This document shows positions 16,550 to 25,906 of a stretch of DNA of 64,000 nucleotides, one piece after another (position 1 is the stretch's first letter; each line of letters starts with the position of its first letter). Under the pieces are notes generated by a model that worked only from the letters and a program-made list of their open reading frames with translations, was not told where the DNA came from and ran no database searches. The position numbers and the translations under genes are program-made. The DNA lies in NCBI GenBank assembly GCA_964529415.1, contig CAZGWD010000016.1, positions 1 to 64,000 of the forward strand, in the 5' to 3' direction. This stretch comes from CAYMPH01 sp964529415 (GTDB lineage Bacteria > Spirochaetota > UBA4802 > UBA5550).

Positions 16550-17707
16550 TTAATAAATATGATAATCTTTTTTATCCTTTGAATATTTTGATTCATCTTC
16601 CTGAAATGAATCAAAAATTATTTCAAGTGAAACTTCTGTTTCAATCATATTTCTTAAATCAGAATTTCCGCATAATAAATCAAAAGCTGGAATTGTATTA
16701 TTAAATTCATACTCATCTGTCCTGAATATCAGTTTCCCGGTTAATTTTTTCGCTGCATGTATGACAGCTAAACCGGTTTTAAATGAAGAGAATTTTTTTC
16801 TGTCAGTTATATGTATAAATATTCCGGAGCATGTTTTGCCTGAGAATTTACCGAATACAGGCTTAAACAATACCGGCCTGAAATAAGCACCTGGAAGATT
16901 TATTGAATTTAAATAATCTGAATATTTATTTGAATCAATGAAATCTGCGCCTGACGTTTCAAATGGAGTTGTTGTTCCCCGCCCTTCAGATAAATTTGTT
17001 CCTTCTATCAGACATAAGCCCGGATAAACTAAAGCAGTATTTAATGTCGGCATATTCGGTGAAGGTGAAATCCAGGTTAAGCCTGTTTTATCGTAAAACA
17101 TTCCCCTTCTCCAGTTTTTCATTTTAATCACATGCAGATCAATATCATTATTATAAAAATCTTTTGCCATTAACGCAGTTTCACCAGCAGTAAAACCATG
17201 TCTGACGCATACAGGAAGAGCTCCGACAAATGATTCGAATTTCATGTTTAAAACAGGCCCTTCAACCTTTTCACCGCCAAGAGGATTAGGCCTGTCAAGA
17301 ACTGCAAATTTTATTTTTCTTCCGGATATTTTTCTCATGAAATAAATCATTGTATTAAGATAAGTATAATATCTTGCACCGACATCCTGAATATCAAAGA
17401 AAACAATATCCAAATCACTCAGATATTTTTCATCCGGAAAAAGCGTGGAATTGGAATTCCCGTAAAGGCTTATAATTTCAGCAGGATAACCGGAATGCGA
17501 GCCAGCAGGAATCTGGTCCTGCTCAGTGGCGAAAAGCCCGTGTTCAGGAGAAAAAATTCTTTTAAGATTAAAACCCTTTTTAAGAAGAACATCCCAGCTA
17601 TATATTAGATTGGAAGTAACAGATGTATGATTTGCAATTATTGCTGAATTTAAATTAATAAATTTTTTATCAGATGCGATAAGATTATCAAGGCCGGAGA
17701 TTACCAT
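16550..17707 (-). CDS. Exo-beta-N-acetylmuramidase NamZ family (DUF1343)
   Basis: Matches the DUF1343 family, whose member NamZ of Bacillus subtilis removes terminal MurNAc from peptidoglycan fragments. Characteristic motifs are IFSPEHGLFA, FFDIQDVGARYYTY, LDRPNPLGG, GFTAGETALM, SPNMPTLNTALVYPGLC and EGTNLSEGRGTTTPFE. Most family members are secreted, but from the ATG at 17707 no signal peptide is visible; an upstream TTG (17740) adds 11 residues and does not create one. It could therefore act on recycled muropeptides in the cytoplasm. It follows the outer-membrane protein gene closely. Confidence 0.9.
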   Translation of the reverse strand: MVISGLDNLIASDKKFINLNSAIIANHTSVTSNLIYSWDVLLKKGFNLKRIFSPEHGLFATEQDQIPAGSHSGYPAEIISLYGNSNSTLFPDEKYLSDLDIVFFDIQDVGARYYTYLNTMIYFMRKISGRKIKFAVLDRPNPLGGEKVEGPVLNMKFESFVGALPVCVRHGFTAGETALMAKDFYNNDIDLHVIKMKNWRRGMFYDKTGLTWISPSPNMPTLNTALVYPGLCLIEGTNLSEGRGTTTPFETSGADFIDSNKYSDYLNSINLPGAYFRPVLFKPVFGKFSGKTCSGIFIHITDRKKFSSFKTGLAVIHAAKKLTGKLIFRTDEYEFNNTIPAFDLLCGNSDLRNMIETEVSLEIIFDSFQEDESKYSKDKKDYHIY

Positions 17708-17717
17708 TGTGAATATT

Positions 17718-18506
17718 TTAAAAAAAGCCTGTGATTCCAACAGCAGGTATAATCAGATTCTGAAATCCAGTTACTGTTACGGCAGAACTGTCAAAAGCAA
17801 AACCGACTCCAATGCTTAAAATAAGACCTTTTGTTAAAACAAATTTAAGGCCTATTTCATCAGTAACTCTGAAACCTACTGCAGTGCTTCCGCTTCTCAG
17901 GCTGATACCTACATAAATTGCAGTATAAAAACAGATCTCATCTCTTTTATCCAGCCCGAATACAAATAAAGGACCTGTTCCAATATCAAAAGCCTGGGTA
18001 TTTCCTGTAAAATTAAATTCTGCAGTTGCTTTGAAGGTTATAGCAAAATTTGGTATGAAAAAATAATTAAATATGGGGAAAAGTTTTAATATAAGATTTG
18101 TATCAACCGGCGTTCCTGCAAGACCAATTGATTGAAAAGAAATGAAACCTCCAATTTCTACTGTGTTTTTACTAAGATACTTTTTATCTTTTATTCTTAT
18201 AGCATCTTCAATTTCTTCTTTTACTATTTTTTTAACATCAGTGATGAGAGCGTCTTTATTAATGGTTTTTTTGCTGGCCTTGCGCTCTTTACTCAATGAT
18301 TGATCGATTTCATCTCTAACAGCTCCCCTTAGATCATCCATCAGATCTTCACTGTCGCCTGTTCTTATTTCAGAAAGAGGTTTATCTTTATTTGCATATT
18401 TTTCTTTCGGGCCGCGGTAGTCTTCGTAGCTTTCTCTTGCAGATAGATAAATTGAAATAGTTAAAAATAGCAATACAAGTGATAATACCTGGAAGAGCCT
18501 ACTCAT
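17718..18506 (-). CDS. Outer-membrane beta-barrel-like protein with N-terminal coiled coil
   Basis: A signal peptide (LFQVLSLVLLFLTISIYLSA) is followed by a highly charged, probably coiled-coil region (about residues 30-110, rich in D, E, K). A C-terminal half of alternating hydrophobic and polar residues follows, as in beta-strands. The last residue is Phe (GITGFF), the usual BAM recognition end of outer-membrane proteins. No specific family is recognised. It directly precedes the NamZ gene, so a role at the cell wall/outer-membrane interface is plausible. The start has AAAACCTCC complementarity on the plus strand, a GGAGG-like ribosome site. Confidence 0.75.
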   Translation of the reverse strand: MSRLFQVLSLVLLFLTISIYLSARESYEDYRGPKEKYANKDKPLSEIRTGDSEDLMDDLRGAVRDEIDQSLSKERKASKKTINKDALITDVKKIVKEEIEDAIRIKDKKYLSKNTVEIGGFISFQSIGLAGTPVDTNLILKLFPIFNYFFIPNFAITFKATAEFNFTGNTQAFDIGTGPLFVFGLDKRDEICFYTAIYVGISLRSGSTAVGFRVTDEIGLKFVLTKGLILSIGVGFAFDSSAVTVTGFQNLIIPAVGITGFF

Positions 18507-18556
18507 AAAAAACCTCCGTGTCTTTGGTATTTTATCGGCAGAAACGGAGCAAATGT

Positions 18557-18970
18557 TTAATATTTTTTCTTTGAAAAAAGACCTTTTAAGAACTGGAGGA
18601 AGCTTTTAAACATCATTTTTAACCAGAGTAATATTTTCTTGATGCCTTTGGCATTTAAATATTTCTTCATTTCTTCAATATGAATAAGCTCTTCATATGA
18701 AAAATCTTTTCTGGCAGTATTTTCATCAACTTCAACATTAAATTTATCAAGTTTGGATTTAGCGTTAATACGATTATACTCAATTTCAGTCCAGCCGAGC
18801 AGTTTAACTGACTGGATTCTTCTATATCCTGCAAGTAATTCGTTTTTGTCATTGATAAGAACCGGATTAAAAAGGCCGTTTTTATGAATTGAATTTACCA
18901 GATCCGATAAATCTCCCGGATCTCTCCTCAGCCTTTTTTTTATTTTAATGTCAGATATTTTAATTTTCAA
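18557..18970 (-). CDS. ParB/sulfiredoxin-fold protein with C-terminal amphipathic tail
   Basis: Residues 1-75 match the ParB N-terminal (ParB/Srx) fold: KISDIKIKKRLRR, LVNSIHKNGLFNPVLI and the box LLAGYRRIQSVKLLG (GYRR, as GERR in ParB, contacts CTP or DNA phosphate). There is no helix-turn-helix domain. The C-terminus from about residue 108 (ILLWLKMMFKSFLQFLKGLF) is hydrophobic and basic, like an amphipathic membrane-binding helix. It is shorter (137) than chromosomal ParB and has no parA beside it. It is more likely a membrane-linked CTP- or nucleic-acid-binding protein than a partition protein. It starts the minus-strand run ParB-like, OMP, NamZ. Confidence 0.75.
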   Translation of the reverse strand: MKIKISDIKIKKRLRRDPGDLSDLVNSIHKNGLFNPVLINDKNELLAGYRRIQSVKLLGWTEIEYNRINAKSKLDKFNVEVDENTARKDFSYEELIHIEEMKKYLNAKGIKKILLWLKMMFKSFLQFLKGLFSKKKY

Positions 18971-19090
18971 TTTATTATCTCCATTTCAGGCAATAAAAAG
19001 AATACCTGAAAAAATAGTCAAGAAAAAATATAAACAATTAAAGAGTCTTTAAACTATCTGCTTGAAATATAAGAGTTTAATTCAGATTGA

Positions 19091-20209
19091 TCAAGAAGCT
19101 GGATTTGTATCGGGATTATTTTTCTGAACTGTTAAGGCAAGATATTCATCATAATTCTGGCGGCTGATATCATCGAGATATGAATTTTGAAATCCGATTT
19201 TAATCAGAGTATTATCAACGAAAGTAATATTTCTTACAATTGCCCCTATAACAGCTTTTTTGCTTGTTGGAAGCATGACTTCAAAATAACATAAACTGTC
19301 TTTTTTAAAATGACGGGCAAGTCCCCTGTCTTTAAAAACAATACCAAGACCGCCTGCAGATATGTCAGATATTAAAAACTTGTTTTCAATATGATTAAAC
19401 ATCTTATTTTTTACAAACAGCTGATCAATTACAATTGACATTCTTTTTATTACAGCAAGATCGCCTTCAGATAATGGCAATGGATTGTTTACCTGAATAT
19501 ATCCGTATGGAATTATATTCCTGTACATGACAGGAACCATAATTTCAGTATTATATTTTTTTCCTCCAAAATTCAGATCTTTGCCATAGATATTATCCAG
19601 ATAAAATTTATACATGTTTGCATATTTCGGATCCGGATCAGAATTTAAATCAGGAACAAATATCACAAGTTTGCTTTCCAGCGCGTATTTCAGGCGGATA
19701 TCATTTTTGGCTTCATGAAGAAAAACAATCTTTATATTTTTGTAATTTTTCTGAAGATCAAACATTACAATTTCTTTTACCTGATCGTTTTTTTTATTAT
19801 TCATTTCAAGGGAATTCCGGATATAGAAATCTGAAAAATAATTAGACATATAAAAAACATTTTTACCGCCGCTGCCAACAGTTCCAACAAGCGTTCTGTC
19901 TTCTTTTTTCTGGGAAGAGATTATCTGAAATTTCATAGGAATAAAAATAAAAGTATCTTCGTTTCTTTCAAAATATTTCAAGCTGCAGTAAATAGTATTC
20001 AGTTCGTTTCTCGTGAATACAATCAATACATCCGGAACATTTTTCACTTTAGGAATTCTAATCGCAGCGTGTTCATTGTCATATCCGAGAAAATATACTT
20101 TTAAATCTCCGGATTTTGTTTTTAAATAGACTTCCTGTTTCGCGAAAAAATTCGTGAAAATTGCACCCATCTGGGATTTGTCAGTTATTGTTGTTATCTG
20201 ATCAGCCAT
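19091..20209 (-). CDS. PilZ domain protein resembling Leptospira DUF1577 proteins
   Basis: The C-terminal domain contains the PilZ pattern SDISAGGLGIVF (about 285-297) followed by beta-strands, the usual c-di-GMP receptor fold. The upstream RxxxR motif that binds the nucleotide is not evident, so binding needs testing. About 280 residues precede it, with a PilZ/YcgR-N-like barrel at the start (KTKSGDLKVYFLGYDNEHAAIRIP). The architecture resembles a family described in Leptospira (DUF1577), which supports a spirochaete origin. It lies 11 bases after lolD in the same transcript. The product is cytoplasmic: no signal peptide. Confidence 0.75.
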   Translation of the reverse strand: MADQITTITDKSQMGAIFTNFFAKQEVYLKTKSGDLKVYFLGYDNEHAAIRIPKVKNVPDVLIVFTRNELNTIYCSLKYFERNEDTFIFIPMKFQIISSQKKEDRTLVGTVGSGGKNVFYMSNYFSDFYIRNSLEMNNKKNDQVKEIVMFDLQKNYKNIKIVFLHEAKNDIRLKYALESKLVIFVPDLNSDPDPKYANMYKFYLDNIYGKDLNFGGKKYNTEIMVPVMYRNIIPYGYIQVNNPLPLSEGDLAVIKRMSIVIDQLFVKNKMFNHIENKFLISDISAGGLGIVFKDRGLARHFKKDSLCYFEVMLPTSKKAVIGAIVRNITFVDNTLIKIGFQNSYLDDISRQNYDEYLALTVQKNNPDTNPAS

Positions 20210-20220
20210 AGATTTTCCTG

Positions 20221-20907
20221 TTAATTAACAATTCCGCCGTCTTTCAGATAGATTGTTCTTCCGGTACGGGATGCAATTTCCTTATCGTGCGTCACAATCA
20301 TGATTGTTGTTTTGTTTTCATTGGCGAATCCGAACATTATATCAATGAGATTATTTGAGTTCGCGCTGTCAAGGCTTCCAGTAGGTTCATCTGCAAGAAT
20401 AATATCCGGTTTGCCGATTAAGGCGCGAGCAACTGCAATTCTCTGACATTCACCGCCAGACATCATTGATGGCAGATGCGATGCTCTTTCAGATAAATTG
20501 AACCTGTCAAGATATTTCAATGCTTCATCCTTAGCCTGATTTTTACTGACCCTTCGGATTAAAAGTGGCATCATAATGTTCTCAAGAGCTGTAAATTCTG
20601 GCAGCAGATTATGCAGCTGAAATATAAAGCCTATATGGCTGTTTCTCAGAGAAGACATCGCATCAACTGATAATTTAGAAATATTATTATCGATAAGAAA
20701 AAGTTCACCGTTTTGAAAAGTATCAAGACAGCCGACGAGATTCAGAAGCGTTGACTTCCCTGCTCCTGAAGGCCCAACTATAGAAACAATTTCGCCTCTT
20801 TTAATTTCTATATTAATATTATTAAGAACCCTGATTGTGCTGCTGCCTGAACCGTAATATTTTTCAATTCCGGATGTTTTAACAACTATATCATTCATAT
20901 TATTCAT
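20221..20907 (-). CDS. lolD: LolD-type ABC transporter ATPase
   Basis: ATPase of the LolCDE/MacB family that powers release of outer-membrane lipoproteins from the inner membrane. Walker A GPSGAGKST, Q-loop FIFQLHNLLPEF, signature MSGGECQR, Walker B IILADEPTGSLD and switch His in VTHDKE are all present. The length of 228 is standard. It overlaps the upstream lolE/lolC-like gene by eight bases. The short region LLPEFTALENIMMPLLI is typical of LolD. Confidence 0.93.
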   Translation of the reverse strand: MNNMNDIVVKTSGIEKYYGSGSSTIRVLNNINIEIKRGEIVSIVGPSGAGKSTLLNLVGCLDTFQNGELFLIDNNISKLSVDAMSSLRNSHIGFIFQLHNLLPEFTALENIMMPLLIRRVSKNQAKDEALKYLDRFNLSERASHLPSMMSGGECQRIAVARALIGKPDIILADEPTGSLDSANSNNLIDIMFGFANENKTTIMIVTHDKEIASRTGRTIYLKDGGIVN

Positions 20908-22204
20908 ACCTTATAATTTCAACCGGTTTTAGCCTCGATGCGTGCCATGCAGGAAATATTGCAGCAGCAGTGGAAAGAAATACCGCAAATATTGAAATCA
21001 GGACTACAAATTCGGGATTGATCTGTGTCGGCAAAACATCAATGTAATAAACATGTGTCGGCACAATAGTAATTTTATTATAAAAACCAAGTTCAAATGT
21101 CTTATAAATAACAGATAGAACAGAATTGATAGAATTTTCAATCCACCTTACAATTGATTCAAGATTCAAGGATGCTGCGATACCGGTAAAAACGCCAAGC
21201 ATTGATCCTATTAACCCAATAAAAAAACCTTCCAGAACAAAAATCGCCATTATTGAATTAGTTCCTGCTCCCATTGCTTTTAATATGCCGATTGCTTTTC
21301 TTTTTTCCATTACAACCATCACAAGTGTTCCCATGATAGTAATTCCTGCTGAAAGTATTATCAGAAAAAGAATTATTGTCATGATAAGTTTTTCAAGGCG
21401 CAAAGCATAAAACAGATTATGATTTTTTTCCTCTGCAGTCATTGTCATAAAACTGAATCCGACTGAAGACTGGATTTTTGATGAAATATTATCAAGCGAA
21501 TATATATCATTAACCTTAACAGCAATATTTGTAATTCTATCACCAACATCAAAAAGCTCCTGTGAATCCGGCAGAGACATTATAATCATTTTTGTATCAA
21601 AATCATAATAACCTGTTTTAAAAAATCCGAGAACCTGGTAATTCCCTATCCCCGGAAGAACTCCTTCATATGCAGTCAGCTTCCCTTTTGGCACAATCAG
21701 CTCAAGATTATCACCTGCTGAAATTTTCCTGTTGATAGCCATTTCCTCGCCGATAAAAACACCGGTTTTAACTGCAAAATTTTCACTGCCCTGTGATATA
21801 AATTTTTTTACATCGGATGGAATATTTCCTTTCTCGCCTGTTCCCCGTATCAATACCGGATTTATATATGTTTTATGCCTGAGAAGCCCCTGCCCCTGTA
21901 TGTAAGGATTAACGCTTTTAATGCCCTGAATTTTCTGTATTTTTTCTACAACAGGTTTATAGTTTTCTATTGAATCACCTTTAATTTCACTATGAAGCCT
22001 GGAAACTGTAATATGCGAATCAACATCAAGAATTTTATCTTTTATTTGAGCCTGGAAACCATTCATTACAGAAATAACCAGTATCAGAATAAAAACTCCT
22101 ATAAATACAATAAAAATTGATAGAAGTGTATTAAAGGAAATAAACGCCTGATTTTTTTTCGCTTTCAGATATCGAAAGCCTATAAAAAGTTCAAAAAAGT
22201 TCAT
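20900..22204 (-). CDS. lolE: LolC/LolE family lipoprotein-releasing permease
   Basis: Inner-membrane permease with the LolC/E layout: one N-terminal helix (about 22-45), a large periplasmic domain, and three helices in a C-terminal FtsX domain (about 275-425). The N-terminal FIGFRYLKAKKNQAFISF and VISVMNGFQAQIKDKIL are characteristic of LolC/LolE. Only one permease gene is present, so the complex may use a homodimer (LolF-like), or a second gene lies elsewhere. The ATPase gene overlaps its end. Lipoproteins such as that at 22287-22736 are possible clients. Confidence 0.9.
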   Translation of the reverse strand: MNFFELFIGFRYLKAKKNQAFISFNTLLSIFIVFIGVFILILVISVMNGFQAQIKDKILDVDSHITVSRLHSEIKGDSIENYKPVVEKIQKIQGIKSVNPYIQGQGLLRHKTYINPVLIRGTGEKGNIPSDVKKFISQGSENFAVKTGVFIGEEMAINRKISAGDNLELIVPKGKLTAYEGVLPGIGNYQVLGFFKTGYYDFDTKMIIMSLPDSQELFDVGDRITNIAVKVNDIYSLDNISSKIQSSVGFSFMTMTAEEKNHNLFYALRLEKLIMTIILFLIILSAGITIMGTLVMVVMEKRKAIGILKAMGAGTNSIMAIFVLEGFFIGLIGSMLGVFTGIAASLNLESIVRWIENSINSVLSVIYKTFELGFYNKITIVPTHVYYIDVLPTQINPEFVVLISIFAVFLSTAAAIFPAWHASRLKPVEIIRYE

Positions 22205-22286
22205 TTTACGGGAGCCTCAAAAAAATTATTTTTTACCAATATTGTTAATACAGGGAATATTAAAAAAACGATTTATCGGGATTCCC

Positions 22287-22736
22287 TTATTTTTTCATTC
22301 TGATGAGTGTTCTGTTAGACATCAGCCAGCCGTCCTTGCTTCTCTTTCCGTCAATAAATTTTACCATATCAACATCACCGATTATGAGAACAGAAGGTTT
22401 TCTGGTTTTCCTTTTAACTTCAGCACAATCAAATTTCAAATTTCTTTTAATATATGAATTTCCATCCTGGTCTTTTTTAACATCTTTTTCATTTATTTTA
22501 TCAGCTTCAATAATCATAAGATCTGCGAGAAAAAATTCCTTATACATTTCCAAAAAAACATTCTGTTCCTTAGGATAGGCTTCACATGCTTTATAATCAG
22601 AATAATTTAAAGCTTCAATTGATTTAGACCATTTATGAAGAACCTGTTCCGCTTCAGGATATGTTTCTTTTTTTCCGCTGCAGGCAGTTATTATAATTAA
22701 AGATAAGATTATGCTTAATATTATGTTTTTTTTCAT
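22287..22736 (-). CDS. Small predicted lipoprotein
   Basis: The N-terminus is a lipoprotein signal: KKN, a hydrophobic core ending IITAC, and the lipidated Cys19 followed by SGKK. With Ser at +2 the protein would be expected to go to the outer membrane under the E. coli rule; this rule may differ in this lineage. The remaining 130 residues are not a family I recognise. It lies 14 bases after ammecr1 and 82 bases before lolE, within the same minus-strand run. Confidence 0.75.
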   Translation of the reverse strand: MKKNIILSIILSLIIITACSGKKETYPEAEQVLHKWSKSIEALNYSDYKACEAYPKEQNVFLEMYKEFFLADLMIIEADKINEKDVKKDQDGNSYIKRNLKFDCAEVKRKTRKPSVLIIGDVDMVKFIDGKRSKDGWLMSNRTLIRMKK

Positions 22737-22750
22737 TTTATACCTATCAA

Positions 22751-23320
22751 TTATTTTAATCCAAGTTCAATCTCACCGAAAACCTGGGCAGAAAACTTTT
22801 CAATCTTAGTATCTTTTTCTTTCCAGGATTGCGGAGAGAGCCCGGCTTTTAGGCACGTATTAAAGAGGAATTCCTCAAGATTCCATTTCTGCTCAACTGC
22901 CACCTGAGGAAGAAGGAGTCCGGATTTATATCCTTTTTTAATTATCAGCCCGTCCCTTCCTATTACAATATCCGACACGTTTTTAACATCTTCAATAGGG
23001 CTTAAAATTGAAACTTCAATATCAATTTTTTCAAATTCCTCTTTTTTTAATGAAGCAAACCTCGGGTCATCAAAAGCTGAAGCCTTGGACATGTCAATAA
23101 TTGTTTCGGTTATCTCTTTTATTCCTACTATATAACCAATACAGCCTCTCAAGCCGCCTTTGATATGAAGAGTCACGAATGCACCGAATTTTTCCTTAAA
23201 AACAGACTCGTTTAATTCCAGATCTCTATACGGCAGAGGCAGCCCAAGTTTTCCTGCAATGGTATTTCTTGCCAGTTTTAAAATTTTTATCTGCTGTTCC
23301 CTGTTCAGAAGTTCATCCAT
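22751..23320 (-). CDS. AMMECR1 domain protein (AmmeMemoRadiSam system protein A)
   Basis: Belongs to the AMMECR1 family, small conserved proteins of unknown biochemical role. The invariant LRGCIG appears (GGLRGCIGYIV), as do AFDDPRF and EVSILSP. The length (189) is normal. It lies eight bases downstream of the MEMO gene, the usual arrangement in bacteria where MEMO, AMMECR1 and a radical SAM enzyme form a conserved set. The radical SAM partner is not next to them here. Confidence 0.92.
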   Translation of the reverse strand: MDELLNREQQIKILKLARNTIAGKLGLPLPYRDLELNESVFKEKFGAFVTLHIKGGLRGCIGYIVGIKEITETIIDMSKASAFDDPRFASLKKEEFEKIDIEVSILSPIEDVKNVSDIVIGRDGLIIKKGYKSGLLLPQVAVEQKWNLEEFLFNTCLKAGLSPQSWKEKDTKIEKFSAQVFGEIELGLK

Positions 23321-23328
23321 AAATCCTC

Positions 23329-24150
23329 CTATTTTATAAAAGCCGCTGATAAATAGCCTACCACTTCCTTTTTGCTTCCTGCTGTGTCGCCGGAATTCAT
23401 ATACTTTAAAATTTTTGTTTTAGTGGCTCCTAAAATTTTTGATGCATAAATTCCTGTCAGCACAGGCCCTTCCCCGCACGCTTCAGTTTTTCCTGATTCA
23501 ATTGATGATTTTAATTTTTCAGGATCAAAACTTTCCAGGGCACGGATAAATCTATTATCGATTTCAACTGCTTTTGGATATGGATGATAATGAGAAAGAT
23601 CAGTTGAAATTACAACCGCACATTTTTTACCGGATGAAGATACAGCATAAGCCAAAATCTCAGCAAGCTTGTTAACATCTTTCAGTTCAACAGTTCCGAT
23701 AATAACAGGAACTATTTTTGCTTTCTCAGCAACTGTTTTAATAAATGGAACCTGAACTTCCAGAGAATGTTCAATATCATGAATTCCGCTGTTATACCAG
23801 AATAATTTGCTTTTAAAAAGTTTTTCTGTAATATCTGTATCTATTTCAGCGCTGCCTATTGGAGTATCATAAAATCCATCCCTGATAACTGATGCACCTT
23901 CGAACCTTGCTCTGTGGGATGGAGCAAGAATTATTACAGTTTCAGGATTTATTTGAGCCAGTTTTTTATATGAATATGCAGCCACAGGCCCTGAGTAAAT
24001 ATAACCCGCATGAGGTACAATCAATGATATTATTTCACTATTGACAGGAACATCTTCCGCTGAAGATAAATATTCAGAGATCATGGATTTAAGTTCTACG
24101 GGCGATGACGGATAAAATGATCCGGCAAACGCAGGCTTTCTTTTATTCAT
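23329..24150 (-). CDS. MEMO1 family protein (AmmeMemoRadiSam system protein B)
   Basis: Homologue of MEMO, related to extradiol dioxygenases. Likely metal or active-site histidines are in VPHAGYIYSGP, LAPSHRA and STDLSHYHPY, and the motif HSLEVQVPFI is conserved. The length is usual. I chose the ATG at 24150 because GGAGG stands five bases ahead; an upstream GTG at 24162 overlaps that ribosome site and is less likely. Function in bacteria is unsettled; links to radical SAM chemistry come from gene neighbourhoods in other genomes. Confidence 0.92.
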   Translation of the reverse strand: MNKRKPAFAGSFYPSSPVELKSMISEYLSSAEDVPVNSEIISLIVPHAGYIYSGPVAAYSYKKLAQINPETVIILAPSHRARFEGASVIRDGFYDTPIGSAEIDTDITEKLFKSKLFWYNSGIHDIEHSLEVQVPFIKTVAEKAKIVPVIIGTVELKDVNKLAEILAYAVSSSGKKCAVVISTDLSHYHPYPKAVEIDNRFIRALESFDPEKLKSSIESGKTEACGEGPVLTGIYASKILGATKTKILKYMNSGDTAGSKKEVVGYLSAAFIK

Positions 24151-24177
24151 TATTTCCTCCACTTATATATCTCAAAT

Positions 24178-25905
24178 TTATCTCTTAAACATTTTTTCAA
24201 GTTCAGGTTTATTCAGCCTGTAGACAAACGGCCTTCCATGAGGGCACCTCAATTCATACGCACCGGATAATATTTCTTCAGCAATTATTGCAGTTTCATT
24301 CATGTTTAATTCATCTCCTGCCTTTTTTGCAAGTCTGCAAGCTGAAGTGCTTGATACAGCTTTGAAAATATCCGGCTTTTCCTCCTGATTAAATATTCGT
24401 ATCATATCTTTGATTATCTCTTCAGGATCTTTTTCCTTGAATACAGAAGGCATGGTTTTTACTGAAATTCTGTTATCAGAAAGATCTTCTATCTCTATTC
24501 CTGATTCAAGAAATAAATCAGAATTTTCAATAGCAGATATATATTCATCTATAGGAAGCTCAATTGCTTTTGGAAACAATAAGCTCTGCGGCGACAGATC
24601 AATTTTTCTTGAAGTGAGTTTATCGAAAATAATTCTTTCGTGTGCTGCATGAAAATCTATTATCACGAGAGAATCACCTTCTTCAATTAAAATGTATGTT
24701 TTAAATAGAATTCCAAGTATTTTATAATCAATTTCCGTATTTGAAAATTGTGAAATTTCATCTTTTATCGAATTTGAGGAAAATGAATGTTCAGAAAAAA
24801 AATGCCGCTGAGAATCTGTATCAGCACTGAAATTGTGTTTAGAATTTATCTCATCAGATATAGCTGAATCAGTTTTTTCAGGTTCATTTTTTTTGAGGCT
24901 GATATTATGCTCCCTGTTTAAAACTTTTCCTGCAAGTTTGAAAATCAGCGAGTCAATATATCTCTGATCAAAAAGCTTAACTTCTCTTTTTGAAGGATGA
25001 ATATTAACATCCACTAGTGTCGGATCTATTTCAATAAAAATAAATGCAGCAGGATAGGTTCCGTGCAAGGCCACAGCCTCGTATGATTTTGAAAGTATGA
25101 AACCCAGATTTTTATAATCAACAGGCCTTCCATTGATAAAAATATACTGCATATTTCTGGATGACTTCATTTTATCAGGTTTGGATAAAAAGCCGCTTAT
25201 TTTGACTTTTATATCCTGCAGCTCTGAGAATAAAAGTGAATCAATTTCTTCTATGCCGAATATTTGCGCGAGCCTTTCTTTTACCGTTGAAACATTTTTA
25301 AGAGTTATCTGCCTTTTATTTTCTGAATCAAGTGAAAATGAAATGCTATAATTTGAAATGGCTGTTTTTAAAAAAATATTTCTAATCAGCCTCATTTCTG
25401 TGCTTAAACTTTTTAAAAATTTCTTCCTGGCCGGGATATTATAGAATAAATTTTCAACAATAACAGCTGTACCGGACGGGCCTGCATAATCTGAAATTTC
25501 AACTCCATCGGATGTTGATTTTAATTTAGATCCGGTTTCTTCATCAAATCTTCTGGAGAGAATTGTCATTTCAGAAACAGATGATATGCTCGACAGTGCT
25601 TCACCGCGGAAACCGAATGTTGATATTTTCTCAATATCGAATATTTCCATAATCTTGCTTGTAGCATGTTCCACTATTGCAAGAGGCATATCCTCTTTAG
25701 AAATTCCTCTTCCATTGTCTTTAATTAAAATACGGGTAAGGCCGCTGTGAGTTACCTGAACTTCAATCTCTGATGCGCCGCCGTCAATTGAATTCTCAAG
25801 CAATTCCTTAATTATGGAAAAAGGTCCCTCTATTACCTCTCCTGCAGCAATTTTTTTCTTAACAGCATCCGGAAGAACTATTATTTTATCATTATTTTTT
25901 TTCAT
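24178..25905 (-). CDS. mutL: DNA mismatch repair protein MutL
   Basis: MutL couples mismatch recognition by MutS to strand incision. The GHKL ATPase is clear: ELLENSIDGGA (E35, N37), DNGRGI (63-68), EHATSKI and GFRGEALSSI, followed by NGRPVD and NIHPSKREV. A linker (about 335-390) leads to the C-terminal domain. This has DFHAAHERIIFD (417-428), close to the metal-binding DQHA(x2)E(x4)E endonuclease motif but with Phe for Gln and Asp for the last Glu, and CPHGRP near the C-terminus. It is probably a nicking MutL as in organisms without MutH. The start ATG at 25905 is one base after the sir2 stop. mutS is not in the window. Confidence 0.95.
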   Translation of the reverse strand: MKKNNDKIIVLPDAVKKKIAAGEVIEGPFSIIKELLENSIDGGASEIEVQVTHSGLTRILIKDNGRGISKEDMPLAIVEHATSKIMEIFDIEKISTFGFRGEALSSISSVSEMTILSRRFDEETGSKLKSTSDGVEISDYAGPSGTAVIVENLFYNIPARKKFLKSLSTEMRLIRNIFLKTAISNYSISFSLDSENKRQITLKNVSTVKERLAQIFGIEEIDSLLFSELQDIKVKISGFLSKPDKMKSSRNMQYIFINGRPVDYKNLGFILSKSYEAVALHGTYPAAFIFIEIDPTLVDVNIHPSKREVKLFDQRYIDSLIFKLAGKVLNREHNISLKKNEPEKTDSAISDEINSKHNFSADTDSQRHFFSEHSFSSNSIKDEISQFSNTEIDYKILGILFKTYILIEEGDSLVIIDFHAAHERIIFDKLTSRKIDLSPQSLLFPKAIELPIDEYISAIENSDLFLESGIEIEDLSDNRISVKTMPSVFKEKDPEEIIKDMIRIFNQEEKPDIFKAVSSTSACRLAKKAGDELNMNETAIIAEEILSGAYELRCPHGRPFVYRLNKPELEKMFKR

Positions 25906-25906
25906 C

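Noticed and set aside
18984..19011. Hairpin TTTCAGG/CCTGAAA after the PilZ gene as a terminator
   Set aside because: Only seven pairs with a 14-base loop and no T-run on either strand.
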